Shown: positions 43,042 through 52,509 of the stretch, one piece after another
How the letters are laid out: the number at the start of each line of letters is the position of its first letter
Numbering within the stretch: the stretch's first letter is position 1
Origin: CAKMZU01 sp965248335
Lineage (GTDB): Bacteria > Pseudomonadota > Gammaproteobacteria > Pseudomonadales > DT-91
Reading direction: 5' to 3'
DNA: 64,000 bases
Assembly (NCBI GenBank): GCA_965248335.1
Contig: CBDFIY010000003.1
Span: 434,001 to 498,000 of the forward strand
The notes under the pieces: model-generated
Seen by the model: only the letters and a program-made list of their open reading frames with translations
Told to the model about the DNA's origin: nothing
Databases searched by the model: none
Program-made: the position numbers and the translations under genes

Positions 43042-43071
43042 TTGCTTAATGTCGGCGCTCATTGCTATAAT
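43042..43071 (+). promoter_or_regulatory. Predicted promoter of fmdB-aspS
   Basis: TTGCTT (43042-43047), an 18-bp spacer and consensus TATAAT (43066-43071), followed by the G+C-rich discriminator GCGCGG. Confidence 0.65.
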
Positions 43072-43107
43072 GCGCGGTTTGATTTAAGTCGACCTGAGGG
43101 GGTTTGC

Positions 43108-43326
43108 GTGCCGATTTATGAATATCAATGTAAGGCTTGTGCGCATAAAATAGAAGCGCTACAGAAGATGAGTGATGCGCCGATTGTCACTTGCGACGCA
43201 TGCCAAGAAGACCGAATGCAGAAGTTAATTTCATCGGCTGGTTTTCGTTTGAAGGGCGGTGGTTGGTATGAAACGGACTTTAAATCATCAGGTCAGAAAA
43301 ACTTAGCGAAATCATCATCCGAATAA
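43108..43326 (+). CDS. FmdB-family zinc-ribbon protein
   Basis: 72 residues from GTG 43108, chosen because GAGGGGG lies 5 nt upstream and the protein then begins MPIYEYQCKACAH, the family start. Two CxxC pairs (CKAC and CDAC) form a zinc ribbon. QKLISSAGFRLKGGGWYETDF is also a family hallmark. A longer upstream frame would run through the promoter. The role is poorly known, probably regulatory. It is typically found just before aspS, as here (17 bp). Confidence 0.9.
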   Translation: MPIYEYQCKACAHKIEALQKMSDAPIVTCDACQEDRMQKLISSAGFRLKGGGWYETDFKSSGQKNLAKSSSE

Positions 43327-43343
43327 TTTAAGAGGATTCATCT

Positions 43344-45125
43344 ATGCGCACTCATTATTGTGGCGCTTTAACAACCGAACGTGTTGGTGAGACAGTGACC
43401 CTTTGCGGTTGGGTTGATCGTAGACGTGATCATGGCGGCGTTATTTTTATCGACTTACGTGATCGCGATGGGATTGTGCAGGTTGTCTTTGATCCTGATA
43501 TACAGGATAGCTTTGCAATTGCAGACAGTGTGCGGAGCGAATATGTATTGAAAATCACTGGGCTTGTACGTGCGCGTAATGAAGCTACTGTCAATAAGGA
43601 TATGAAAACAGGAGGGATCGAGGTTTTAGGGAAAAATATTGAGATCTTGAATGCGTCCGAAACGCCGCCATTTCAGCTTGACAGCTTCACTGATGTCGGT
43701 GAAGAAACACGACTTAAATACCGTTATCTGGATTTGCGCCGTGACGATATCCAACAGAAATTAATTTTGCGTTCAAAGATAACCTCTAAGGTACGCGACT
43801 GCTTAGAAACAGAAGGTTTTATTGATGTCGAAACGCCCATTTTAACCCGAGAAACCCCTGAGGGTGCGCGAGATTACTTGGTGCCAAGCCGTACACATGA
43901 AGGAAAATTCTTCGCACTGCCGCAATCCCCGCAGCTTTTTAAGCAGCTTTTGATGGTCGGTGGGTTGGATCGTTATTATCAGATAGCACGCTGTTTTAGA
44001 GATGAAGATTTGCGTGCTGATAGGCAGCCAGAATTTACTCAGATTGATATCGAGGCTTCTTTTGTTAAGCAAGAAGACATCATGCGTATTACTGAAACGA
44101 TGATGACGGGTATTTTCAAGGACGTTTTAGGTGTAGAGTTTTCAGAATTTCCGAAGATGACGTACGAAGAATCCGTCAGACGTTTTGGTATTGACCGACC
44201 TGATTTGCGTATTCCACTTGAGCTTGTCGATATTAAAGATCTCTTAACGGATGTTGAATTTAAGGTTTTCTCAGGCCCCGCGAATGATCCAAAAGGGCGA
44301 ATTGCTGCGATTAATGTGCCGGGCGGTAACGAAAAGCTTACGCGTAAGCAAATAGATGCATACACCAAGTTTGTGGGTATTTATGGTGCGAAAGGGCTTG
44401 CCTACATCAAAGTCAATGATAAATCGGATCTTGAAAACGGTTTACAATCGCCCATTGTTAAGTTTTTGCCGATCGAAGCTCGCAAAGTTATTCTTGAGCG
44501 CGTCAATGCAGAGAATGGCGATTTGATTTTCTTTGGTGCAGACAAAGCAAAAGTCGTGAACGAATCACTGGCTGCGTTACGTGTGAAATTAGGCGAAGAC
44601 CTAAACCTCATGACCTGCGAGTGGGCGCCCTTGTGGGTTGTCGACTTCCCGATGTTTGAAGATGATGGTAAAGACGGGCTTACGCCGATGCATCATCCAT
44701 TTACTTCACCTGCCTGTAGCGTAGAAGAGCTTTTGGCCGCACCAGAAAAAGCCTTATCCGTTGCTTATGATATGGTATTAAACGGTACTGAACTGGGTGG
44801 CGGTTCGATTCGTATTCATGATCAAAAGATGCAGCAAGCTATCTTTTCTGTGCTGAATATTGATGAAGAAGAGCAACAAGCAAAATTTGGGTTCTTGTTG
44901 GATGCCTTACAGTATGGTGCACCCCCTCATGGTGGTTTAGCGTTTGGTTTAGATCGTATCGTTATGTTGATAACGGGCGCTAAATCAATTCGTGAAGTTA
45001 TTGCTTTCCCTAAAACACAGTCAGCTGCTTGTGTCATGACAGATGCGCCGAGCCGAGTGAGCACGCATCACCTCAATGAACTGAATATTCGCCTCAGGCA
45101 GCGCGAAAAGCCTCAAAACACATAA
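43344..45125 (+). CDS. aspS: Aspartyl-tRNA synthetase
   Basis: 593 residues, bacterial class IIb enzyme. N-terminal OB-fold anticodon domain (LCGWVDRRRDHGGVIFIDLR in part), motif 2 FRDEDLRADRQPEFTQID, a GAD insertion domain (about 290-420) and motif 3 GLAFGLDRIVMLITG. It attaches Asp to tRNA-Asp; whether it also charges tRNA-Asn cannot be told from the sequence alone. AAGAGG precedes the ATG. yebC follows after 12 bp. Confidence 0.96.
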   Translation: MRTHYCGALTTERVGETVTLCGWVDRRRDHGGVIFIDLRDRDGIVQVVFDPDIQDSFAIADSVRSEYVLKITGLVRARNEATVNKDMKTGGIEVLGKNIEILNASETPPFQLDSFTDVGEETRLKYRYLDLRRDDIQQKLILRSKITSKVRDCLETEGFIDVETPILTRETPEGARDYLVPSRTHEGKFFALPQSPQLFKQLLMVGGLDRYYQIARCFRDEDLRADRQPEFTQIDIEASFVKQEDIMRITETMMTGIFKDVLGVEFSEFPKMTYEESVRRFGIDRPDLRIPLELVDIKDLLTDVEFKVFSGPANDPKGRIAAINVPGGNEKLTRKQIDAYTKFVGIYGAKGLAYIKVNDKSDLENGLQSPIVKFLPIEARKVILERVNAENGDLIFFGADKAKVVNESLAALRVKLGEDLNLMTCEWAPLWVVDFPMFEDDGKDGLTPMHHPFTSPACSVEELLAAPEKALSVAYDMVLNGTELGGGSIRIHDQKMQQAIFSVLNIDEEEQQAKFGFLLDALQYGAPPHGGLAFGLDRIVMLITGAKSIREVIAFPKTQSAACVMTDAPSRVSTHHLNELNIRLRQREKPQNT

Positions 45126-45137
45126 GGAGTTTGACGC

Positions 45138-45890
45138 ATGGCTGGCCACAGTAAATGGGCAAACATTAAGCACCGAAAAGCAGCGCAAGATGCGAAACGC
45201 GGTAAAGTTTTCACCAAGTTGATTCGAGAGTTAGTGGTAGCGGCTAAGGCAGGCGGCCCCAACCCGGAAGATAATCCGCGTTTGCGTGCTGCTGTGGATA
45301 AAGCGCTGGGTGCTAACATGAAGCGTGATACGGTAGATAATGCCATTGCACGCGGTGCGGGTACCGGTGAAGACGCGCAAATGGATGAATTGACCTATGA
45401 GGGCTATGCCGTTGGTGGTGTAGCGGTACTCGTCGAGGCGATGACGGACAACCGTAATCGTACCGTTGCTGAAGTGCGTCATGCATTTTCTAAACGTGGA
45501 GGAAGTCTCGGCACGGATGGAAGCGTAGCGTATTTGTTCAGTAAAAAAGGCCAAATATTTTTCGACGAAACCGTTGATGAAGAGGCATTGATGGAAGCTG
45601 CCCTTGAGGCTGGCGCTGAAGATATCGTGATGGAAGATGATGGCTCAAGCCTTGTTATGACAGCATGGGAAGATTTTTTGAATGTTAAAGACGCCCTTGT
45701 TGCGGCAGGCTTTACACCCGTTGAGGGCGATATTGCCATGATCCCTTCGACCACAGTTGATTTAGATGTGGATCACGCTACGAAGGTGATGGGTTTAATC
45801 GATATGCTTGAAGATCTGGATGATACACAGAATGTGTATCATAACGGTGATATCAGTGATGAGGTTTTGACACAGCTTAACGAAGAATAA
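45138..45890 (+). CDS. yebC: YebC/PmpR-family transcriptional/translation regulator
   Basis: 250 residues. N-terminal signature AGHSKWANIKHRKAAQDAKRG, then GGPNPEDNPRLRAAVDKA. Family members bind DNA or assist translation of proline-rich stretches. Its location aspS-yebC-ruvC is widely conserved. An intrinsic terminator follows, so ruvCAB may be separately transcribed. Confidence 0.95.
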   Translation: MAGHSKWANIKHRKAAQDAKRGKVFTKLIRELVVAAKAGGPNPEDNPRLRAAVDKALGANMKRDTVDNAIARGAGTGEDAQMDELTYEGYAVGGVAVLVEAMTDNRNRTVAEVRHAFSKRGGSLGTDGSVAYLFSKKGQIFFDETVDEEALMEAALEAGAEDIVMEDDGSSLVMTAWEDFLNVKDALVAAGFTPVEGDIAMIPSTTVDLDVDHATKVMGLIDMLEDLDDTQNVYHNGDISDEVLTQLNEE

Positions 45891-45902
45891 CCGCATTAAC
45901 GT

Positions 45903-45929
45903 AAAAAGCGCGGAAGCGCTTTTTTTTTT
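45903..45929 (+). terminator. Intrinsic terminator after yebC
   Basis: AAAAAGCGC / GCGCTTTTT with GGAA loop, followed by a run of T to 45929. Confidence 0.93.
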
Positions 45930-46016
45930 GCTTTAATCTGATATTTTTACAATAACAACAACACGAAATATGGCCCGCATGCTTATGAGTCTTCATGTAT
46001 CTCAACAGGGTCAATT

Positions 46017-46544
46017 ATGACCATGATTCTGGGTATTGATCCCGGATCGAGAAAAACAGGTTTTGGGGTGATCAATACCCTTGGCAGCAAGAGCGAGTAT
46101 GTCGCTAGCGGTGTTATTCACGTGGCGGAGTTGTCCTTTCCTGAACGCCTGAAAACGATTTATCAATCTTTGCAAGTGGTGATCGAGGCGCATTGTCCTG
46201 AAGTTATGGTTGTCGAGCAAGTTTTCATGGCGAAAAACCCTAATTCCGCCTTAAAACTCGGACAGGCCCGAGGAGCGGCTATTACAGCGGGCGCTGTCGC
46301 TAATCTACAAGTTGAGGAATATTCCGCAAGGCAAATAAAACAAGCGGTGGTCGGTATGGGGGCTGCATCTAAAGTGCAGGTGCAACAAATGGTGAAGCAC
46401 CTACTTAAACTTGATGGCACGCCGAAAGAAGATGCCGCCGATGCATTAGCCGGCGCTTTGTGTCATGCTCACACACATCAAGCGTTGATTCGCAGTGCAC
46501 GTTCTTTGAAACGTACATACGTACACAATAAAGGTCTTAGATGA
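46017..46544 (+). CDS. ruvC: Holliday junction endodeoxyribonuclease RuvC
   Basis: 175 residues (or 173 from the ATG at 46023). Catalytic acidic residues are visible: D8 in ILGIDPGSRKTGFG, the Glu of MVVEQVF, and the Asp pair of EDAADALAGALCH. It resolves Holliday junctions with RuvAB. It overlaps ruvA by 4 bp. Confidence 0.96.
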   Translation: MTMILGIDPGSRKTGFGVINTLGSKSEYVASGVIHVAELSFPERLKTIYQSLQVVIEAHCPEVMVVEQVFMAKNPNSALKLGQARGAAITAGAVANLQVEEYSARQIKQAVVGMGAASKVQVQQMVKHLLKLDGTPKEDAADALAGALCHAHTHQALIRSARSLKRTYVHNKGLR

Positions 46545-47143
46545 TAGGTTGGTTGAAAGGCGAAATTTTAGCAAAGCAAGCCCCTTTGCTGATGATGAAT
46601 GTGTCAGGTGTTGGTTATGAAGTTTTGGCACCCATGACCACATTTTATGATCTACCAGAAACCGGTGTTGTTGAGTTATTTACGCATTTGGTGGTGAGGG
46701 AAGATGCTCAACAGCTTTATGGCTTTAGCAAAGAATCCGATCGGTTATTGTTCCGCTTGCTGATTAAGATTAATGGCGTTGGCCCTAAACTCGCGTTAGC
46801 GATCTTATCCAGTATCGATCCTGACGAGTTTGTTAGTAGTGTTATGCAGGCAGATGTCAATCGTCTTGTTAAAATACCTGGTATTGGCAAGAAGACAGCT
46901 GAGCGCTTACTCATCGAAATGAAAGATAAAATTAAGGACTTGCCTGCTTCGGGTTCCTCGTCGACGCAAGAGCAGATCACAGCAAAGTCTCATAAAAACG
47001 GCATATTACAAGAAGCGGAAAGCGCATTGATCGCACTCGGCTATAAGCCCAATGATGCGATGAAAATGATTAGTGCCGTGAAGGATGATGCCATAGAGAG
47101 CGCCGAAGCACTGATTCGTGCTGCACTAAAACGGATGGCGTAA
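46541..47143 (+). CDS. ruvA: Holliday junction DNA helicase subunit RuvA
   Basis: 200 residues. OB-fold N-terminal domain (MIGWLKGEIL), two helix-hairpin-helix motifs (INGVGPKLALAIL, IPGIGKKTAERL) and a C-terminal RuvB-binding domain. The tetramer holds the four-way junction for RuvB. ATGA-coupled to ruvC, 3 bp before ruvB. Confidence 0.96.
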   Translation: MIGWLKGEILAKQAPLLMMNVSGVGYEVLAPMTTFYDLPETGVVELFTHLVVREDAQQLYGFSKESDRLLFRLLIKINGVGPKLALAILSSIDPDEFVSSVMQADVNRLVKIPGIGKKTAERLLIEMKDKIKDLPASGSSSTQEQITAKSHKNGILQEAESALIALGYKPNDAMKMISAVKDDAIESAEALIRAALKRMA

Positions 47144-47146
47144 TTC

Positions 47147-48169
47147 ATGATAGAGGAAGACCGCCTTTTAAGTGCAGGTGCTGATAGCAATGACAGTGCC
47201 GATCAAGAAATACGCCCAAAAACACTTGCAGATTATCGTGGTCAGCCGGTTGTTAAAGAGCAAATGGCTATTTTTATTGAAGCCGCAAGGCAGCGCCGTG
47301 AATCCCTGGATCATACCCTTATTTTTGGCCCACCAGGGTTAGGTAAAACCACTTTAGCAGCAATTATTGCCAATGAAATGAATTCTGATCTCAAAACGAC
47401 ATCGGGGCCAATTCTTGAGAAGGCGGGTGATTTGGCGGCTATTATGACCAATTTAGAAGCGGGAGATGTATTGTTCATTGATGAAATTCATCGCTTAAGT
47501 CCCAATGTTGAGGAGGTGTTATACCCTGCGATGGAGGATTTTCAGCTGGATATTATGATTGGTGAGGGGCCGGCTGCCCGGTCAATTAAACTCGATTTAC
47601 CGCCATTTACGTTGGTGGGCGCGACAACAAGAGCCGGTTTATTAACCTCTCCACTGCGTGACCGTTTCGGTATTATCCAACGGTTACAGTTTTATTCGGT
47701 TGAAGATTTAGCGCATATCGTTACTCGTGCTGCAGGTATTTTACATATCGTCATTGATGAACAAGGTGCAATTGAAATTGCAAAGCGCTCCCGTGGGACA
47801 CCGCGAATCGCGAATCGACTATTGCGCCGTGTTCGTGATTATGCAGAAGTGAAGGGGAGTGGCGATATCACAAAAGTGATTGCAGATGCGGCGCTCAATA
47901 TGTTGAATATCGATAATAAAGGCTTCGATCATATGGATCGATTTTTATTAATGACCATGATTGAAAAATTTCAAGGTGGCCCGGTAGGCGTTGATAGTAT
48001 TGCTGCAGCGATTAGCGAAGAGCGAGGCACTATTGAGGACGTGTTAGAGCCTTATTTGATTCAACAGGGATACATGATGCGCACACCGAGAGGACGCATG
48101 TTAACGCAACTAAGTTTTGATCACTTTGGTTTGCCTTCGCCAAAGACTCAGGACGATTTAAGTTTATAA
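47147..48169 (+). CDS. ruvB: Holliday junction branch-migration ATPase RuvB
   Basis: 340 residues, AAA+. Walker A GPPGLGKTT (61-69), Walker B LFIDEIHR, sensor 1 VGATTRAG, Arg-finger region TSPLRDRFG and a C-terminal winged helix (TPRGRMLTQ). The hexamer pumps DNA through the RuvA-bound junction. ybgC begins at the very next base after its stop. Confidence 0.97.
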   Translation: MIEEDRLLSAGADSNDSADQEIRPKTLADYRGQPVVKEQMAIFIEAARQRRESLDHTLIFGPPGLGKTTLAAIIANEMNSDLKTTSGPILEKAGDLAAIMTNLEAGDVLFIDEIHRLSPNVEEVLYPAMEDFQLDIMIGEGPAARSIKLDLPPFTLVGATTRAGLLTSPLRDRFGIIQRLQFYSVEDLAHIVTRAAGILHIVIDEQGAIEIAKRSRGTPRIANRLLRRVRDYAEVKGSGDITKVIADAALNMLNIDNKGFDHMDRFLLMTMIEKFQGGPVGVDSIAAAISEERGTIEDVLEPYLIQQGYMMRTPRGRMLTQLSFDHFGLPSPKTQDDLSL

Positions 48170-48601
48170 ATGTCAGAAACTTCCAGCTCACCCGAAACAT
48201 TTTTCTTGCCGATCCGTGTTTATATAGAAGATACGGATGCTGGCGGTATAGTGCTTCATAGTCAATATATTAATTTTATGGAGCGTGCGCGTACCGAATT
48301 TGCGAGGGGCTTAGGCTTTGGGAAAAATTTCGTGCACCACCGTCAGTTGATGATGGTGGTGCATTCATTGGATGTAAAATACCTACAATCTGCAGAACTA
48401 GATGATATTTTGCAGGTCGAGGCAGTACCCATAGAGTTAAAACGTGCCTCGATCACATTCAAGCAGAATATCTACCGTGAGAAAGAATTATTGGTGCAAG
48501 GTCATGTCAAAGTCGCATGCATTGACAAGGCAGCCCGAAAGCCAGTCGCTATCCCTGCGCCTATTTATGAAGTGATGAAAAAGAAGCGAGAAGTATTGTG
48601 A
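48170..48601 (+). CDS. ybgC: Acyl-CoA thioesterase YbgC
   Basis: 143 residues, hot-dog fold 4HBT family. Signature VYIEDTDAGGIVLHSQYINF with catalytic Asp/Tyr region. It hydrolyses short-chain or malonyl-type acyl-CoA in vitro. First gene of the tol-pal cluster as in E. coli (ybgC-tolQRAB-pal-cpoB). Overlaps tolQ by 4 bp. Confidence 0.95.
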   Translation: MSETSSSPETFFLPIRVYIEDTDAGGIVLHSQYINFMERARTEFARGLGFGKNFVHHRQLMMVVHSLDVKYLQSAELDDILQVEAVPIELKRASITFKQNIYREKELLVQGHVKVACIDKAARKPVAIPAPIYEVMKKKREVL

Positions 48602-49278
48602 ACGAAAGTCTGTCTTTGTGGAGTCTGATCAGCCATGCCGGTATTGTTGTTCAGGCCGTCATGCTTATTTTAATAATCGCCTCAATCATGTCATGGACCA
48701 TGATAATACAACGTGTCCGCTATTTTGGCTCGGCAGCTAAGCAAGCATGTGTTTTTGAAGATCAGTTTTGGTCTGGAGTTGAGCTTTCCAGACTTTACAA
48801 AGAACCAACACACCCCTCCAAGGCAAGTGGAAGCGAATTGATTTTTCGGGCGGGCTTTCAAGAATATACGCGCCTTAAGCAACAGTCAGGTGCGGAACCT
48901 GATGCGGTCATGGAGGGGGCTCAGCGTGCTATGCGGGTTGCCTTGTCCAGAGAAGAGGATAAGCTCGATCAGCATCTTCCTTTTTTGGCTAGCGTGGGAT
49001 CGACCAGTCCATATATTGGGTTGTTTGGTACTGTCTGGGGGATAATGACGAGCTTCAGGAGTCTTGCGAATATGCAGCAAGCTACGATAGCAACAGTTGC
49101 CCCAGGTATTTCTGAGGCTTTGGTGGCGACGGCTATTGGGTTGTTTGCCGCTATTCCAGCCGTTATGGCTTATAATCGCTTTGCCTCTTCATCGGATAAT
49201 TTATTGAAACGCTACCAAAATTTTTCGGATGAATTTTCGAGCATTTTGCATCGTCAAGCACATGCTAAGAAAGGGTAG
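48598..49278 (+). CDS. tolQ: Tol-Pal system proton channel subunit TolQ
   Basis: 226 residues, GTG start. Three predicted membrane helices (about 16-36, 134-156, 168-190). Conserved ASVGSTSPYIGLFGTVWGIM and EALVATAIGLFAAIPAVMAYN (in part). With TolR it forms the pmf-driven motor that energises TolA during outer-membrane constriction. Confidence 0.96.
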   Translation: MNESLSLWSLISHAGIVVQAVMLILIIASIMSWTMIIQRVRYFGSAAKQACVFEDQFWSGVELSRLYKEPTHPSKASGSELIFRAGFQEYTRLKQQSGAEPDAVMEGAQRAMRVALSREEDKLDQHLPFLASVGSTSPYIGLFGTVWGIMTSFRSLANMQQATIATVAPGISEALVATAIGLFAAIPAVMAYNRFASSSDNLLKRYQNFSDEFSSILHRQAHAKKG

Positions 49279-49280
49279 TT

Positions 49281-49694
49281 ATGGCTTCTAAAAAACACCG
49301 CTTAGCTTCAGATATCAATGTTGTCCCTTATATTGATGTCATGCTTGTGCTGTTGGTTATTTTTATGGTGACTGCTCCCTTGTTAACCCAGGGCGTTAAA
49401 GTCGATCTTCCCAAGGCGAATGCTAAAATGATCGAAAGCAAGCAAGAGCCTGTGATCGTATCTATCAAAGCAAATGGTAGTTTTTATATCAATCTAGGTG
49501 ATGGAAAAGAAGTCGCTCGTGCATTGGTTGATATCAAAAATAGTGTCGCTAAAGTCATTAAGGCAACACCGCAAACGCCGGTACTTGTCTGGGCTGATCA
49601 ATCCATCGCCTACGGAAAGGTGGTGCATTTAATGGCGGAACTCCAGTTGGTAGGTGTTAACGAAGTCGGACTTGTTACAGAGCCTGATGCTTAA
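49281..49694 (+). CDS. tolR: Tol-Pal system subunit TolR
   Basis: 137 residues. One transmembrane helix with the proton-relay Asp in NVVPYIDVMLVLLVIFMVT, then the periplasmic domain (LTQGVKVDLPKA). ExbD/TolR family; partner of TolQ. Two bases after the tolQ stop. Confidence 0.96.
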   Translation: MASKKHRLASDINVVPYIDVMLVLLVIFMVTAPLLTQGVKVDLPKANAKMIESKQEPVIVSIKANGSFYINLGDGKEVARALVDIKNSVAKVIKATPQTPVLVWADQSIAYGKVVHLMAELQLVGVNEVGLVTEPDA

Positions 49695-50511
49695 GATGTT
49701 TAGTCGTTCATGTAAGAATTATTGCCTACCCTTTTGTTTGGCGTTGCTTGTACACGTGCTATTGATCGTGGCGATGAGCTACCAAGTCCCCAAACCACAA
49801 GCTTTACCAGCTAAGCAACCTGAAATCATCAAAGCAACGTTATTCGATCGTAAGCAGTTAATTACACCTTCAGATAAAGCGCGTGAAAAGCGACTGCAGG
49901 ATGAGAAGCGTAAGAAAATACAGCGCGATAAAGAAAAAAAACGGGTGGAAAAAAAGCGTCAAGCACAACTGAAAAAAGATGCTGAAGCTAAGAGCAGAGC
50001 ACTTGAGTTAAAACAAAAAAAAGAAGCGTTACTGAAAAAGCAGCAAAAAGAAAAAGCGAAGAAAGAAAGCGCAGATCGTAGAAAAGAAGAACAATCCAGG
50101 CGTCTTGAGGTAGAGCAAGAAAAAACCAGATTCGAGCAGGAGAAAAAGCTTGCTGAACAATTAGCGCAGCAAGAGGCCGCAAACAAAGCCGTGCAGGCGG
50201 GAAAAGATAAAACGCTCGCCATGAGTTATATGGGGATGATCAGGCAGGTTGTAGAAGATAACTGGAGTCGTCCGCCAAGCGCAAGAAATGGAATGGAGGC
50301 TTTGTTGGAAATCCATTTAGTACCTAATGGTACCGTGGTGCAAGTCGATATTGTTAAAAGTAGTGGTAATACAGCGTTTGACCGTGCGGCTGTATTGGCG
50401 GTTGAGAAAGCAGAGCGATTTATGGCGCTACGTAAGTTGCCGCCACATGTTTTTGAAATGTATTATCGAGAATTTAGATTGTTGTTTAAACCGGAGGATT
50501 TGAGACTGTGA
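49687..50511 (+). CDS. tolA: Cell envelope integrity protein TolA
   Basis: 274 residues from ATG 49687, overlapping tolR by 8 bp (ATG 49696 is also possible). N-terminal membrane anchor (about 13-32), then a long Lys/Glu/Ala-rich helix (about 55-180) spanning the periplasm, then a globular C-terminal TonB-like domain (about 185-274; VVEDNWSRPP, VVQVDIVKSSGNTAFDRA). Links TolQR to TolB/Pal at the outer membrane. Confidence 0.95.
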   Translation: MLKMFSRSCKNYCLPFCLALLVHVLLIVAMSYQVPKPQALPAKQPEIIKATLFDRKQLITPSDKAREKRLQDEKRKKIQRDKEKKRVEKKRQAQLKKDAEAKSRALELKQKKEALLKKQQKEKAKKESADRRKEEQSRRLEVEQEKTRFEQEKKLAEQLAQQEAANKAVQAGKDKTLAMSYMGMIRQVVEDNWSRPPSARNGMEALLEIHLVPNGTVVQVDIVKSSGNTAFDRAAVLAVEKAERFMALRKLPPHVFEMYYREFRLLFKPEDLRL

Positions 50512-51806
50512 GACTACTTGTTGTATGGGTAGGTTTGATTTTGATGTCCTTTAATGTGCACGCGAAGTTGACGATAGAAATCACACAAGGTATTGATAAT
50601 CCAACGCCTATTGCTATTAGCCCTTTTAGCTGGTCAGGAAAGGGGCGGCTGCCAGAGAATATAACGCAGATTGTTGGCAATGATTTATCGCGGACGGGCA
50701 TGTTCGTGCTTTTGCCACAAGCCGATATGCTGAGCCATCCTGATGTGCCTGAAGAAGTGTATTATCGAGACTGGCGTGCGCTGAAACAGGATTATTTGCT
50801 CATAGGTCGTATTGAGCCGGTAGCGGGTAATCTTGAACGCTTGCGTGTACACTTTCGGCTTTATGATATTTACCGACAAAAGATATTATTGTCAGAGAAT
50901 TTAGTGGGATCAACAAAAGAATTGCGGGTTTTGAGTCACCGGATTAGCGATAAAGTGTTTGAAAAGCTCACAAATATCCGCGGCGCTTTTTCGACAAAAA
51001 TACTCTATGTGAGTAGTGCATTAAAGAATGGGTCAGAGCGTTTTAGGCTTTGGGTGGCTGATGCCGATGGCGCAAGAGCAACAGCTATTGTCGATTCCCA
51101 AGAGCCAATAGTTTCACCGAGCTGGTCTCCAGGCGGTAAGCGCATTGCCTATGTTTCTTTTGAAGATCGCCGTCCAGCTATTTATATACAGGAGTTAAGC
51201 ACAGGGAAGCGAGAAAAAATGACAAATTTTAAAGGGTTGAATGGTTCACCCAGTTTTTCGCCTGATGGAAAGAAATTGGCGATGGTGCTTTCAAAAGACG
51301 GTAGCCCTAGTATTTACGTCATGGATGTGGCGACGAAAAAACTCAAAATGGTTGGCTCGCACCGCTTTGCTATCGACACTGAACCGCAATGGTTACCCAA
51401 AGGCAATACGCTTATGTTTACCTCGAATCGTGGCGGTAGCCCACAGCTGTATAGCGTTAATGTAGAGACAAACCAGGTGAAACGGTTGACTTATCAGGGG
51501 CGGTATAATGCTCGTGGTCGACCCATCCCCGATGGCTCAGGTCTGGTTATGATACACCTCGAGGACAATGATTTTTATATCGCCCGCCAAGATTTTTCTA
51601 CGGGTCGATTGAGCGTTTTGTCAGACACAAAATTAGACGAATCGCCCAGTATCGCCGCAAATGGAAGTATGGTAATGTACGCCACCAAGCGTGATAATCA
51701 GGGCGTGCTTGCTGCGGTATCGATTGACGGCCGTATTCGCTTTGTACTACCTTCTCAAGGAGAAGATGTCAGAGAGCCTGCTTGGTCGCCTTTTTTAACA
51801 AATTAA
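50508..51806 (+). CDS. tolB: Tol-Pal system periplasmic protein TolB
   Basis: 432 residues from a GTG start with GGAGG 11 nt upstream, overlapping tolA by 4 bp. Signal peptide about 1-19 (ending VHA), N-terminal alpha/beta domain, then a six-bladed beta-propeller with repeated SPSWSPGGKRIAYVS, GSPSFSPDGKKLAMVLS type blades. Binds Pal and TolA. Confidence 0.96.
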   Translation: MRLLVVWVGLILMSFNVHAKLTIEITQGIDNPTPIAISPFSWSGKGRLPENITQIVGNDLSRTGMFVLLPQADMLSHPDVPEEVYYRDWRALKQDYLLIGRIEPVAGNLERLRVHFRLYDIYRQKILLSENLVGSTKELRVLSHRISDKVFEKLTNIRGAFSTKILYVSSALKNGSERFRLWVADADGARATAIVDSQEPIVSPSWSPGGKRIAYVSFEDRRPAIYIQELSTGKREKMTNFKGLNGSPSFSPDGKKLAMVLSKDGSPSIYVMDVATKKLKMVGSHRFAIDTEPQWLPKGNTLMFTSNRGGSPQLYSVNVETNQVKRLTYQGRYNARGRPIPDGSGLVMIHLEDNDFYIARQDFSTGRLSVLSDTKLDESPSIAANGSMVMYATKRDNQGVLAAVSIDGRIRFVLPSQGEDVREPAWSPFLTN

Positions 51807-51831
51807 CCGTCAAAATTTCAAGGATATGCAT

Positions 51832-52353
51832 ATGTCTTTACCAGTAAATATGAAATACAGTCTTTTAGTTTTATTTTCATTATTTATTGTTGCTTGTAGC
51901 AGTAACAAACCTAAAGAATCAGTACCAGAAGTGATGGTGCCTGATGAAGTCGGCGCTGAAACGGCAGGTGCAAGTGATGTTGGCGTGATTCAAGAGTCTT
52001 CAAGCTTGCCTGAAATTACCTTTGATCAGCTAGATAAAACCATTTACTTTGGTTTTGACCGTGCAGTCATTACGCCAGCATCAAAGCAAGCTTTGGATCA
52101 AGTGGCTGCTTATATGAAAGAGAACGCTCAGAAATTGCGCCTTGAAGGTCATACCGATGAACGCGGTTCTAGAGAATATAATATGGCGTTGGGCGAGCGT
52201 CGTGGGAATGCCGTGAAAGATTATCTTGTTGCTCAGGGTATTTCCTCGGGCCGCCTAGAAGTTATTAGTTATGGTGAGGAAAAGCCTATGGTGCGTTCAA
52301 GCACAGCAGCTGCTTATGCGAAAAATCGCCGAGTTGAAATTAAGCTTCGTTAA
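51832..52353 (+). CDS. pal: Peptidoglycan-associated lipoprotein Pal
   Basis: 173 residues from ATG 51832, 8 nt after AAGGA; an ATG six bases earlier is too close to it. Lipobox FIVAC followed by Ser directs it to the outer membrane. C-terminal OmpA-like domain with the DAP-binding GHTDERGSREYNMALGERR. Anchors the outer membrane to murein. A terminator follows at 52377. Confidence 0.96.
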   Translation: MSLPVNMKYSLLVLFSLFIVACSSNKPKESVPEVMVPDEVGAETAGASDVGVIQESSSLPEITFDQLDKTIYFGFDRAVITPASKQALDQVAAYMKENAQKLRLEGHTDERGSREYNMALGERRGNAVKDYLVAQGISSGRLEVISYGEEKPMVRSSTAAAYAKNRRVEIKLR

Positions 52354-52376
52354 TTCAACATTTCCTTATTTCTAAG

Positions 52377-52408
52377 AGGCATCTATCAAGGGTGCCTTTT
52401 TTGTTTTT
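52377..52408 (+). terminator. Intrinsic terminator after pal
   Basis: AGGCATC / GGTGCCT (one G-T pair) around a short loop, followed by two T-runs to 52408. It separates pal from cpoB, so cpoB may be partly uncoupled. Confidence 0.85.
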
Positions 52409-52509
52409 TAAGGAAGGTATTTTATACTGAATTAATTTACGTGTTTGAGGGCGCTTGATTCTTCGTGTGCTGAGGGGGGCGGTTTCGTTTACTTGTTTAT
52501 TTAGGTGGA

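Larger units (their letters stand above)
42733..43107. other. Divergent intergenic region between HU-like gene and fmdB
   Basis: 375 bp without a supported gene. It holds the minus-strand promoter of the HU-like gene (42790-42817), a T/A-rich stretch around 42830-42870, and the plus-strand promoter of fmdB (43042-43071). No RNA gene is recognised. Confidence 0.6.

Noticed and set aside
42925..43107. Upstream extension of the fmdB frame
   Set aside because: It spans the predicted promoter and is unlike the family; GTG 43108 has GAGGGGG upstream and gives the conserved MPIYEYQC start.
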